In this document: in pieces, positions 52,592-64,000 of the stretch
How the letters are laid out: every line of letters starts with the position of its first letter
How positions within the stretch are numbered: the stretch's first letter is position 1
Translations under genes and position numbers: made by a program
The notes under the pieces: model-generated
The model's input: only the letters and a program-made list of their open reading frames with translations
Told to the model about the DNA's origin: nothing
Database searches by the model: none
NCBI GenBank assembly: GCA_964591085.1
Contig: CAZPXH010000004.1
Span: 124,001-188,000 of the forward strand
Source of the DNA: CAZPXH01 sp964591085
Lineage (GTDB): Bacteria; Spirochaetota; Spirochaetia; DSM-27196; CAZPXH01
Direction: 5' to 3'
Length of the DNA: 64,000 bases

Positions 52592-53801
52592 CCGGCCTGA
52601 GTCGGTCCGCGTGCTCGGCGGAAATCACCATGGCTGCCCCCTGCAGCATTACGTTCATCCCCGAAGAAAGCATGATCATCAGCGGCGCAGAGGGGAGCAG
52701 AATGATGTAGGCCTCTTCCAGGCCAAGCCCGTACCAGGTGCACATCAGTGTCAGCGTGGCAACAATGCCTCCGCGCGGAACACCCCCCAGCAGGAGTGAT
52801 GCGACAACTGCAGCACCGGCTGTCCAGAGGTACTGCCCAACCGTGAGTTCCAGACTGGAATAGGACCGGAGAATCACCACAAAGGCTACGGTTGCCACCG
52901 CCGCGGTCCCGGCGCGACCGAAGATGCTCAGCAGTGGCATTCCAACCGCACTGATCCGACGCGGGACTCCCAGGTTCTCCTCCAGCATGCGCATCTGGGT
53001 GAGATAGCTGAAATGCAGGTCCCCGGAAGACGCGGCCACCAGGAGGGGCGCGACCGAAGCGTAGGCCCACAGCAGGGGATTGGGACGTCCGGACAGGAAG
53101 TAAACCGCCGTCCCCGCACCAAGCACAGCCACCAGCACGCCCACCACCAGCATCAGCCGAATCATCTGCCGGTACAGGGAGAACTCCGGAATCAGGCGGA
53201 CAGAGAAGACAGTAGATGCTGCTACGGCAATCAGCCCAATCCCCAGCACCGCCACAATGGCACGGGCAATGCCGCTAAACAGGCGCATTGCCGCGTTCGT
53301 GAGCTCAATGAGAACCGGCGAGCCGATATCCTGGGAAGCCAGCGCAATGCCCAGCACAAGAGCCAAAATGTAGACTGGCAGGAGGCTGTCTCCTCCGGAG
53401 GAGACGGCCTCAAACAGGTTTGTGGGTATTGCTTCCGAAAGCTGAAGCCCGAGAGACGGTAGCTCAGGTGCAGGGGCGTCACCCACGATAATGGGGATGC
53501 GGTCCGGGGACGCAATGGCAACAGCAATGAGGCTTACCAGCACGCTGGCTGCCATGGTGGACAGTAGAACCACGACCAGGATGGCGGCGGCCCTGGAGAG
53601 GAGGCGATACTGCCGAAGCTCCTCCGTCCCGTGAATTGCCGCAAAGAACACCAACGGAATCAGTGCGTATCGCCCGACCTGAATGACCACCTGCCCAATG
53701 GAATCAAAGAGGGCCGGCACGTCTCCGCCGAGCACCGGAAGGAACAGCCCAAGGACAACACCTATTGCGGTGCCAAGGAGCGTGCGAAGCCATATACGCA
53801 T
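52569..53801 (-). CDS. Dicarboxylate/amino acid:cation symporter (DAACS family)
   Basis: This 410-residue protein has eight hydrophobic helices plus two re-entrant loops, as in glutamate/aspartate carriers. The N-terminus LGTAIGVVLG...FDSIGQVVIQVGRYALIPLVFFAAIHGTEEL, the central LPVYILALVLGIALA and the later GRAGTAAVATVAFVVIL and SGMNVMLQGAAMV correspond to the conserved elements. The substrate-binding NMDGT is not seen, so the cargo may differ from glutamate. Confidence 0.8.
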   Translation of the reverse strand: MRIWLRTLLGTAIGVVLGLFLPVLGGDVPALFDSIGQVVIQVGRYALIPLVFFAAIHGTEELRQYRLLSRAAAILVVVLLSTMAASVLVSLIAVAIASPDRIPIIVGDAPAPELPSLGLQLSEAIPTNLFEAVSSGGDSLLPVYILALVLGIALASQDIGSPVLIELTNAAMRLFSGIARAIVAVLGIGLIAVAASTVFSVRLIPEFSLYRQMIRLMLVVGVLVAVLGAGTAVYFLSGRPNPLLWAYASVAPLLVAASSGDLHFSYLTQMRMLEENLGVPRRISAVGMPLLSIFGRAGTAAVATVAFVVILRSYSSLELTVGQYLWTAGAAVVASLLLGGVPRGGIVATLTLMCTWYGLGLEEAYIILLPSAPLMIMLSSGMNVMLQGAAMVISAEHADRLRPVTAPEFV

Positions 53802-53812
53802 GTCACGCGAGC

Positions 53813-54442
53813 TTAGCGGGGCGGACGCGAGCGGCGCAAACGGCCGCTGAACTGCTGCCAGCGAGCGGTCCGCCCGGAGTCCGCCTCCATCACAAAGGCG
53901 GCAAAGCCTTCCGGATCAACATCGTCACCGCCAAAGCCCTGCACGTAAATGCCGCGGGACTCGTATGCGCGGCCCAGCGCGTCGGTGAAGTGTGCCAGTG
54001 CACCGGAAACCAGCCCGGCCATTGGCGCATGAGCCTGCGCGCCCGGATGCATCTCCACCACTGTCAGTGCGCCGCCGCCTGCAGCCAGGAACTGCCCGAC
54101 AACCTCGCGGGCCATGAACAGATAGGCCTTGATTGTGTTGTCTGTCTGGTGCTCAATCCGGGACGGCGGACTGAGGTGGAATTCGGGGTGCTGACCCGGA
54201 TCGGCGTGACAGATCACTACCCAGTCCGGATTGCCGATGCGCTTGCGGGTTTCCAGCAAGACGGTCCTTGGACCCAGCGGAGAGCGCCGGTTCCAGACCA
54301 CATGGTGCACCTCGGTCTGGGGAGGCAGCTGCTCGTCCGGTTCACGGGTCACCACAACCTGATGACCGGCGGCGTGAGCCTCCCGGGAGAGCTGGTAAAG
54401 AAGCGGGGAACTCTGTCCCGCGATAAGCACCCGATGCGCCAT
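53813..54442 (-). CDS. SDR-like protein without catalytic residues
   Basis: This 209-residue protein has the Rossmann start RVLIAGQSSPLLYQLSREAHAAGHQVVVT and an overall short-chain-dehydrogenase layout. GQSSPLL replaces GxxGxG and the YxxxK site reads AGLVSGAL. It probably binds nucleotide weakly or not at all and lacks oxidoreductase activity. Start at the ATG at 54442. It is divergent from nadE, with 35 bases between start codons. A regulatory or NAD(P)-sensing role is possible but speculative. Confidence 0.6.
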   Translation of the reverse strand: MAHRVLIAGQSSPLLYQLSREAHAAGHQVVVTREPDEQLPPQTEVHHVVWNRRSPLGPRTVLLETRKRIGNPDWVVICHADPGQHPEFHLSPPSRIEHQTDNTIKAYLFMAREVVGQFLAAGGGALTVVEMHPGAQAHAPMAGLVSGALAHFTDALGRAYESRGIYVQGFGGDDVDPEGFAAFVMEADSGRTARWQQFSGRLRRSRPPR

Positions 54443-54477
54443 TGAGTTCGTATTGTATCGGGAAAGGATAGTTATAG

Positions 54478-56178
54478 GTGAAGCTGGCCATAGCACAGAT
54501 CAATCCCCGAATCGCAGACTTCCCCCGCAACACAGAGCGAATTCTCCACGCCGCGGCTGAAGCAGCTGATGCCGGCGCTACGCTGCTGGTGACGCCGGAG
54601 CTCGGGATCTGCGGATACCCTCCCCTGGATCTGCTGGACCAGGAAGCCTTTGTGTCGGCGAATCAACGAGCCCTCGCGGAGCTTTTGTCCCGGCTCCCAG
54701 CGGGCATGGCGGTACTGCTAGGCCTTGTTGACCGCAGCAGCGAGGGTAGCGGCAAGGCTCTTCAGAACAGCGTGGTGCTGGTGCGGGACGGCGTTGTGCT
54801 CCACCGGCAATCCAAGACCCTGCTTCCCACCTACGACGTGTTTGACGAGACCCGGTACTTCCAGCCGGCATCCCACCGGAGCTGCGTTGATCTCGATGGT
54901 GTGCGCCTTGGCATCGCTATCTGCGAGGACATCTGGTACGAGACGGAGCCCGTCCCGGGAACAACCTATGCGGTGGATCCGGTGCGGGACCTCCTTGCAG
55001 ACGAGGCCCAGATGCTGCTGGTGCCGTCTGCTTCTCCCTACCATCGCGGAAAGCTCGGAATCCGGCACCGGATTGCATCCGGGATCGCACGGGAATCGGG
55101 CATTCCGGTGGTCTACTGCAACACGGTGGGCGCCAACGACAACCTGATCTTTGACGGCGCGTCCTTTGTTGCCGCGCCCAGCGGAAAGATCGTGTGTCAG
55201 CTGCCGAGATTCCGGGAGCAGGTGGTGCGGGTTCCGGATCCCTACGGCGGAACGGCAGCCACCGCGCTGGAAGCGGCGGAGGAAGCGGAAGACCTGAGCG
55301 TGCTGAGCGGCGCGCTGGAGCTGGGAATCCGGGACTATCTGGACAAGACCGGTTTTGAACGTGTCCACCTCGGACTGTCCGGTGGCATAGACTCCGCGGT
55401 GGTGGCGGTGCTCGCGGTTCGGGCCCTTGGTGCAGACCGGGTCACCGGCTTCCTGCTTCCGTCCACCTACAGCTCCAGGGGAAGCATCGATGACGCCGCT
55501 GATCTTGCCGCACGTCTGGGAATAGCTACCCACACCATTTCTATTGCGGCGCCGGTGTCCGCGGTTGAGCAGAGCCTCTCGGAATGGTTTTCCACCGAGG
55601 AGCCGGGCCTTGCGGAGGAGAACATCCAGGCGCGGATGCGCGGCCTGCTGCTCATGGCATGGTCCAACAAGTTTGGTTCGCTGGTTCTGACCACCGGGAA
55701 CAAGTCCGAGCTTGCGGTGGGATACTGCACACTCTACGGGGACATGGCGGGAAGCCTGAGCGTCATTGGGGACGTGCTGAAGACGGAGGTCTACGGCCTC
55801 GCGCGCTTCTTCAACACGGAGCGCGAGCTTGTGCCTCAGGCAATTATTGAGAAACCGCCTTCAGCGGAGCTGCGTCCGGACCAGACGGATCAGGATAACC
55901 TGCCGCCCTACGACGAACTGGACCAGATCCTTGAGTACCATCTACTTGACAACCTGGATGCCGCAGGAATCGCAGAGCGAGGTCTGGATGCGGAGACCGT
56001 GCAGCAGGTTCTGGGATTGGTTGCCCGCAGCGAGTACAAGCGTCGGCAGGCCCCGCCGGTCCTGAAGGTGTCGCCACGAGCCTTTGGAACCGGGCGGAGG
56101 ATTCCCGTGGCACGGGCATTCTACGAGCGCGAGTTCGCGCAACCTTTGCACGCCGGTAAGAAATCTTCGCGGGCGTGA
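54478..56178 (+). CDS. nadE: Glutamine-dependent NAD+ synthase
   Basis: This two-domain enzyme hydrolyses glutamine and uses the ammonia to convert deamido-NAD to NAD. The N-terminal nitrilase domain has the Glu (TPELGICGYPP), Lys (SKTLLPTYDVFDE) and Cys (GIAICEDIWY) triad. The C-terminal synthase has the ATP motif LGLSGGIDSAVVAV (about residues 299-312) and GNKSELAVGYCTLYGDMAG. Length 566 is normal for the class. GTG start with a poor ribosome-binding site. Confidence 0.96.
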   Translation: MKLAIAQINPRIADFPRNTERILHAAAEAADAGATLLVTPELGICGYPPLDLLDQEAFVSANQRALAELLSRLPAGMAVLLGLVDRSSEGSGKALQNSVVLVRDGVVLHRQSKTLLPTYDVFDETRYFQPASHRSCVDLDGVRLGIAICEDIWYETEPVPGTTYAVDPVRDLLADEAQMLLVPSASPYHRGKLGIRHRIASGIARESGIPVVYCNTVGANDNLIFDGASFVAAPSGKIVCQLPRFREQVVRVPDPYGGTAATALEAAEEAEDLSVLSGALELGIRDYLDKTGFERVHLGLSGGIDSAVVAVLAVRALGADRVTGFLLPSTYSSRGSIDDAADLAARLGIATHTISIAAPVSAVEQSLSEWFSTEEPGLAEENIQARMRGLLLMAWSNKFGSLVLTTGNKSELAVGYCTLYGDMAGSLSVIGDVLKTEVYGLARFFNTERELVPQAIIEKPPSAELRPDQTDQDNLPPYDELDQILEYHLLDNLDAAGIAERGLDAETVQQVLGLVARSEYKRRQAPPVLKVSPRAFGTGRRIPVARAFYEREFAQPLHAGKKSSRA

Positions 56179-56187
56179 GCGAAAGGC

Positions 56188-56216
56188 TTGTTAGCCGCCC
56201 TCTCGCGCAATACTAT
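56188..56216 (+). promoter_or_regulatory. Promoter of the TetR-RND efflux operon
   Basis: TTGTTA (56188-56193), 17 bases, TACTAT (56211-56216). The start site falls inside the palindromic operator that follows immediately, a normal arrangement for self-repression. Confidence 0.6.
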
Positions 56217-56219
56217 AAG

Positions 56220-56233
56220 TGAACGACCGTTCA
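56220..56233. promoter_or_regulatory. Probable TetR operator
   Basis: TGAACG-AC-CGTTCA is a perfect six-base inverted repeat with a two-base spacer, placed directly after the -10 box and 19 bases before the regulator ATG. TetR/AcrR repressors typically bind such sites. Confidence 0.65.
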
Positions 56234-56252
56234 TTCATTTTAGCGAGGGCCA

Positions 56253-56834
56253 ATGTCACGTCCCCTGGACACAGAGAAGCGCGAACGGATCATTGAGTCG
56301 GCAATTGACGAGTTTGGCCGGCGTGGGTTTGCGCAGACAACAATTCGGGAGATCGCGGATCATGCGGGGATCTCCCAGGGCGGGGTTTACACCTACTTCT
56401 CCGACAAGGAAGAGCTGTTCCTGGCTAGCGTTCGCTGGGGCTGGGAACAGTTCCACGCCGGCTTTGACCGGATTCTGGAGGCGGGAACCAGTCTGCGGGA
56501 AGCCGTACAGCTCATAGCTCAGCTTGGATTCCGGCTACTGGGGCGATTCAGTCCGCTGGTGGGCGGGATGGCGCACGAGTCAAACCGGGCTGGAATCCTG
56601 CGTGAGAACCTGAACCGGATTGTTACCCGGCTGACCGACTTCTTTCTGGACCGATCGGATGAGCTTCCTCATCAATTTCCAAAGGATCACGCGGTAGTTG
56701 AGACGCAGATCCGAATCATCGGAACCGGCATCCTGTTCTCCATGGCAATGGTGCCGGAGAGCGAGTACCCCGCGGAAATGGAACGTATCCGCATTGCCGT
56801 CCTGGACGGCTTCTTTGGAGGAGCATTCTCGTGA
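56253..56834 (+). CDS. TetR-family transcriptional regulator
   Basis: This 193-residue protein has the TetR helix-turn-helix at residues 10-56: RIIESAIDEFGRRGFAQTTIREIADHAGISQGGVYTYFSDKEELF. The remainder is the ligand-binding all-helical domain. Its gene starts 19 bases after the palindromic operator and overlaps the efflux adaptor gene by four bases, so it almost certainly represses its own RND operon and is released by a pump substrate. Confidence 0.93.
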   Translation: MSRPLDTEKRERIIESAIDEFGRRGFAQTTIREIADHAGISQGGVYTYFSDKEELFLASVRWGWEQFHAGFDRILEAGTSLREAVQLIAQLGFRLLGRFSPLVGGMAHESNRAGILRENLNRIVTRLTDFFLDRSDELPHQFPKDHAVVETQIRIIGTGILFSMAMVPESEYPAEMERIRIAVLDGFFGGAFS

Positions 56835-58164
56835 GCGCAGCAGTTGAGCAGAGCCCGGCGGCAGAAAACACTGCCACCGAGACAGATACCCCGCCACGGC
56901 CAAACCGGCGTCGTCTGTGGCTGCTGGTGATTCCGGCGATCTTTGTTGGTATCCCGGTGGTGCAATTCCTGCTTCGTCCCCCGGTTGAGGAACAGCAGGT
57001 CCGCGCGATTCCGGTTGAGGTAGACACCGTTGCCGTAAGCCGGATAGAGCGGGTCCTGGGTTATCCGGGAACGATTCGGGCGGAATCCACCACCGCGGTG
57101 CTCCCCAAAGTATCAGGGACGGTAACCGGGGTGCTGGTGGACGAGGGCGATGCGGTAACCGAGGACCAGGTCATCGCCACCATTGATGATGCCGTTCTCC
57201 GCCTCCAGGTTGATCAGGCGAGGGCCGCTGTTGCTGGTGCCGAGGCCCAGCTCAGGCGTGCTGAGAGCGGCGCGCGCCCGGAGGAGATTGAGAATGCGCG
57301 GGCATCGGTGGAGCAGTCCCGGGCGGACCTCGCGGCGGCGGAATCAGACCTTGCGCGGACGGAACGTCTCTATGAGGCCGGCACGGTTGCGCAGGCCACC
57401 TTTGAAGACGCGCGGGACCAGGTTGATTCGGCCCGCACCCAGGTGCAAAACGCGGAGCGCTCCCTTCGCCTCCTGGAAGAGGGTGCCAGCGGGGATGAGC
57501 TGGATGGTCTGCGTGCCAATGCAGACGCCGCACGCCGCCAGCTGGAACTCGCCCAGCTGCAGCTGAGCTACGCTCGTGTGACCACTCCCATTGGTGGGAC
57601 CGTGGCAAGCGTTATGGTTGACCGCGGAGACACCGTTGGGACCCAGTCCGCGATTGCCGCGGTGGTGAACGATGAGCAGACATTTGCCACTGTTGCCATT
57701 CCGGAGCGGCACTACGGGCTGTTTCGGGATAGGGAAGACGAGATCACCGTCACCATGCGGCCCGCGGCAGACCAGCGCCTGGTCTTTGGCGGACGAATCA
57801 CGGCCGTGGCGCCGGTAATTGATGCCGCTACCAGAACCTTCAAGGTGGATGTGGTTGCAGAGGATCCGGAGCGCTTTCTCCGCCCCGGAATGTTCGTGAC
57901 GGTGGACTTTGTGGTGGAGGTGGAAGAAGACACGCCTACGGTCCCCTCTTCGGCGGAAGTGAACCGGGACGGTGAACAGGGCCTTTTTCTGGTGGAAGAG
58001 ATGGAAGATGGGCGCCTGGTGGCGCGTTTCGCAGCCGCGGAGTTCGGTCTGGAAGATGGTCAACGGACAGCTGTGCGCGGGGTTGCTCCCGGGAGCCGGG
58101 TGATCTCCCGGGGCAACTCCTTCCTTGAAGATGGCCAGGACGTGGTGATCACGGGGGGCTCGGA

Positions 58165-58168
<4 letters not shown>
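56831..58168 (+). CDS. RND efflux periplasmic adaptor
   Basis: This membrane-fusion protein (445 residues) links the RND pump to the outer-membrane channel. An N-terminal hydrophobic segment (about residues 26-46, no lipobox) anchors it. The lipoyl half VSGTVTGVLVDEGDAV lies near residue 92, followed by the long alpha-hairpin (residues 125-240). The second lipoyl half TPIGGTVASVMVDRGDTVG and beta-barrel GRITAVAPVIDAATRTFKV complete it. GTG start overlaps tetR, and the stop overlaps the pump ATG. Confidence 0.93.
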
Positions 58169-61379
<3,211 letters not shown>

Positions 61380-61383
<4 letters not shown>

Positions 61384-62549
61384 ATCGCATCGTTCTTATC
61401 GGCACCGCGGCAGTGGTCTTTCTGACCAGTTGCGGTGCAAACGTGTATCGCGCAAGCATCCAGGGCTTTGTCCGGGACGGTGTTACGGACGCCGGAATCA
61501 ATGATGCGGAGGTGAGGCTGTACGACCGGGAACCCTCCTCAGCAGCGGATGAAGGCTTCTTTGCCCTAACCAGTACCGTAACCCAGGGCGGAAATGCCGG
61601 CTTCTTTGGCTCCGCGGTGCTCTGGCGCTCGGTGTTCAGCCGCTTTGGCGCAGAGGCAAGCACCGGCGAGATCTGGCTGGGAATAAGCCACCCGGACTAC
61701 ACAGAACGAGTGGTGGAGGCGGTGGGAATCCTCTCGGATGAAACAAACACCCTTGCCACCACCTTCCTGGACAGCACCGCCTTCCGCGTGGACGAGGTGC
61801 GAGGCCAGGTTGTTGATACCAATGGTGACGGGGTCAACGGGGTCCGCGTGGTCCTGGATTTCACCCGTACGGAGGATCCCGAGGATGAAGTGGTTCTCAG
61901 CGACACAGACGACGTGACGGGAGAAGATGGCATCTTCACCTTCACTGATCTCGTGTGGAACGATGAGGAGTCCGCCGGCGAGGACACAGACGAAGAAGAA
62001 ATTGTGATCGCGGTTGTTGATGACGACGAGTGGGAGAGCACCGAGCAGATCAGCGACACATTGACATCCGGTCAGGACCGGGACTTTACAAATCCCATCA
62101 ACGCCAACCGGCAAGCGCGCACAGACTTTGACGCCGTTGTCACCGGTAGTGCGTACAGCTACTACGACGGTGATGGCGCCGGTGGTGGCGCTCCAGACAA
62201 GCCGGACAGGCCAGCGGTTGGGCTGGAGGTGCTGCTGACCTTCACGGACGGTGACGGAACCACGGTGCAACAGCTCACAACAACCGGAGGGGATGGAAGC
62301 TTTCAGTTTACGATCGACTGGACGGACAACACTCCCGGCAACTTTGATGACGGTAGCCCGGACGTTGTTGCAGAGGATGCCCAGATTCCGGACGGTGAAG
62401 ATGGTCTGCTGATCAGCATTGACTACGATCCGGCGGGCACGTGGTCCACTCCACCGTTCAACCCGGCCGGCCTGAATGTGACTGATTTCCGAGTGAAGAG
62501 CTGGATCACCCCCAACCGCCTGCCGGACGCCAGCTTTGATGCCGACTGA
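61380..62549 (+). CDS. Acidic lipoprotein with CNA-B/carboxypeptidase-regulatory-like domains
   Basis: This 389-residue protein starts with a lipoprotein signal peptide ending in FLTSC (Cys18). The mature part contains three beta-sandwich units of the carboxypeptidase-regulatory/CNA-B kind: IQGFVRDGVTDAGINDAEVRLYD, VRGQVVDTNGDGVNGVRVVLD, VTGSAYSYYDGDG. It is rich in Asp and Glu, possibly calcium-binding. It lies between the RND pump gene (4-base overlap) and tolC (1-base overlap), an unusual place, and may couple or stabilise the pump assembly. Confidence 0.8.
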
Positions 62550-64000
62550 TGCGGCGTAGCGCCACAACCCGCCGTGGGTTTGGCGGGACGCCGGGCCCGG
62601 CGCTGGTCCGCGTGCTGGGATTCGGTGCCGTGGCGGCGCTCTCGCTGGCCTCGCTTGTTCTGCCGGCGCAGCTTGCCGCGCAGCCGCTTGCGCTTTCGGA
62701 CGCGATCCAACGAGCGGAAGCCGCTTCCCGGCGGGTGCGCCTGGCGGAGCTTCAGGCGCAGACGGCTCGGCTGGGGGTTCAGGAGGCAGAGGCTTCCCGG
62801 CTGCCCACAGTTTCCGCACAGGCCAGCGCATCCCTGCTCACAAACCCACCGGAGGGCATCACTCTCCCTGCGGGTATCCTGGGCGCGCAGCAGAACCCCG
62901 GAGACACTTTCCCTACCCCGCTTCCACCAACGCCGACCGTGCTTGTGCCGGATCCGGCTGCAACACAGTACCAGGTGGTCTCAACAGTGGATCAGGCGGT
63001 CTTCAGCTGGGGCAAGCTTCTGCAGGGAATTGCAGCCGCAGAGGCCGAGGCGCGGATTGCCGGGATATCGCTTGAGGCTGCCAGAAGACAGCTTGCGGCA
63101 GACACCGCATCCGCCTACTTCGGCCTCTCTGCAGCCCGGCAGAGCGTGGCTCTTACGCAGCGAATTGTTGAGCTTGCAGAGCAGAACCTGGCGGATCGCC
63201 GGGCCGAGTTTGCAGAGGGCCTGGTCACGCGTGAGGAAATCCTTGCCAGTGAATCCCAGACGCAGCAGGCCCGCACGGGGCAGAGACAGGCCCAGCAAGG
63301 GCTGAGAACTGCGGAAGCCGTATTCGCGCTGCTGGTGCCCGGCGGAACTGACGAGCTGGCCGCAGCCTTCCTGTTTCCAACTGAAGGGGATGTCTTGTCA
63401 GAGGCGTCGCTGTCCCGTGCGGCGCGCTCCAGCTCGCCGGACCTGGCCCGGAGGGGTCAGGAAGCCAGGCTTGCAGAGATCGGGCGGGAAGTTGAGCTTG
63501 CGTCCGGTCCCTGGAACGTGGATCTCGGCCTGAACCTGCGCCTGGAGCTCTCCGGTGAGCGGCTTCCCCTGGTCCAGCTGGATTGGCGCGAGTCCTGGGA
63601 CGCAAACCTCATCATCACGCTGGCGGGCCAGGTAACCCTCTACGACCCGGCCCGCGGCGCCCGGCTGGAGAGCGCTGAGGAGCAGCTTGAGCTGGCGCGG
63701 GAAGGCCTGGAGGCGCAAGCAGAAGCGCTGGACCTGGAGCTGAGACAGTCGCTTGAAGCACTTGAGTCAGCCCAGGCGAGGCTCGCTCAGAATGAATCGA
63801 GTCTGGCGCTTCAGCGGGAGCAACTCCGGGCCGCGCAGGTTGCAAGTGAGAATCAACTGATCACCCAGTCTGCTGTTCGGGGCGCAGAGATCCTGCTCCT
63901 GCAGTCCCGGTTGTCCGTGATTGAGGCGCGGTTTCAGCTGAGCCAGGCGATAATCACCCTGGCTCGCCTGACGGGCCAGCCGATTGAGGCTATTGCTGTT
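62549..64000 (+). CDS. TolC-family outer-membrane efflux protein, 3' end beyond window
   Basis: The frame is open for 484 codons to the end of the window. A signal peptide (ending near PAQLAAQ) precedes an outer-membrane-factor domain with two long helical repeats: LALSDAIQRAEAAS..., QVVSTVDQAVFSWGKLLQGI, DTASAYFGLSAARQSVALTQ, and in the second repeat LIITLAGQVTLYDPARGARLESAEEQL. The ATG overlaps the stop of the lipoprotein gene (TGATG). It should be the exit duct of the RND pump encoded upstream. About 15-60 residues are probably missing. Confidence 0.9.
   Translation, partial: MRRSATTRRGFGGTPGPALVRVLGFGAVAALSLASLVLPAQLAAQPLALSDAIQRAEAASRRVRLAELQAQTARLGVQEAEASRLPTVSAQASASLLTNPPEGITLPAGILGAQQNPGDTFPTPLPPTPTVLVPDPAATQYQVVSTVDQAVFSWGKLLQGIAAAEAEARIAGISLEAARRQLAADTASAYFGLSAARQSVALTQRIVELAEQNLADRRAEFAEGLVTREEILASESQTQQARTGQRQAQQGLRTAEAVFALLVPGGTDELAAAFLFPTEGDVLSEASLSRAARSSSPDLARRGQEARLAEIGREVELASGPWNVDLGLNLRLELSGERLPLVQLDWRESWDANLIITLAGQVTLYDPARGARLESAEEQLELAREGLEAQAEALDLELRQSLEALESAQARLAQNESSLALQREQLRAAQVASENQLITQSAVRGAEILLLQSRLSVIEARFQLSQAIITLARLTGQPIEAIAV

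Noticed and set aside
61566..62831. 421-codon minus-strand frame across the lipoprotein and tolC starts
   Set aside because: It crosses two coupled plus-strand genes and has a low-complexity Pro/Ala start; shadow.
62574..63305. Arg/Ser-rich frame inside tolC
   Set aside because: Different phase of the TolC-family gene, which is open from 62549 to the window end with the expected repeats.

Overview
The window reads as a GC-rich (roughly 60%) chromosomal segment of a free-living spirochete (Spirochaetota, Spirochaetaceae-like). The support is indirect: an archaeal-type (type 3) prolyl-tRNA synthetase, a MurA with Asp in place of the catalytic Cys, a MinD-FapA pair, a three-subunit PntAA/AB/B transhydrogenase, DUF2259 and several envelope proteins of spirochete character, and a phytoene desaturase that fits pigmented free-living species. 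No species is claimed. Coding density is very high. Most co-directional genes overlap by 1-4 bases and no gene-free stretch exceeds 300 bases. I see no rRNA, tRNA, CRISPR array, insertion sequence or prophage.

Layout. 1-4.0 kb: end of radA, then a leftward operon of a TPR lipoprotein, a DHH phosphoesterase and a TraB-family membrane protein. 4.1-6.7 kb: a membrane-anchored protein of unknown function and a histidine phosphatase. 6.7-10.3 kb: leftward hisA-hisE-tkt. 10.3-13.7 kb: a BI-1/YccA protein, a UMF1-type MFS transporter, and a CCA-enzyme-like protein that has lost its nucleotidyltransferase residues but keeps its HD domain. 13.8-17.9 kb: lysC-thrC and the divergent murA. 18.0-21.8 kb: two LptF/LptG-like permeases, then a divergent ECF sigma, anti-sigma-like protein and YbjQ. 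21.8-24.5 kb: an intergenic region with DnaA-box-like sites and a leftward operon (STAS plus zinc ribbon, YbjN-like, PspA, pseudo-response-regulator) with its own sigma-70-type promoter. 24.5-28.2 kb: an SDR, a secreted protein, a sigma-54 AAA+ activator without a DNA-binding domain, an FxsA-like protein and a TagA-like protein. 28.1-30.4 kb: rsmE and ctpA. 30.5-35.4 kb: MinD-like ATPase, giant FapA-like protein and an Lgt-like protein. 35.4-40.2 kb: GT4 glycosyltransferase, lnt and a PlsC-like acyltransferase with a zinc ribbon. 40.2-42.0 kb: rpmG, rpmB, a terminator and a GAF/HD-GYP phosphodiesterase. 42.0-45.0 kb: pntB-pntAB-pntAA. 45.0-56.2 kb: MATE pump, crtI, a lipid-kinase-like protein, two envelope proteins, proS, an outer-membrane-like protein, a dicarboxylate symporter, a pseudo-SDR and nadE. 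56.2-64.0 kb: a TetR-controlled RND efflux operon (regulator, adaptor, pump, a lipoprotein, TolC) that runs off the window.

Themes. Several genes are degenerate relatives of enzymes or regulators: the CCA enzyme, HisI, two receiver domains, TagA and an SDR. Three genes (rsmE, the TagA-like gene, the pseudo-response-regulator) have no ATG, GTG or TTG where homology begins but do have a CTG there. Two promoters sit so close to their start codons that leaderless mRNAs are likely. The most system-like locus is the PspA operon together with the nearby sigma-54 activator that lacks a helix-turn-helix.
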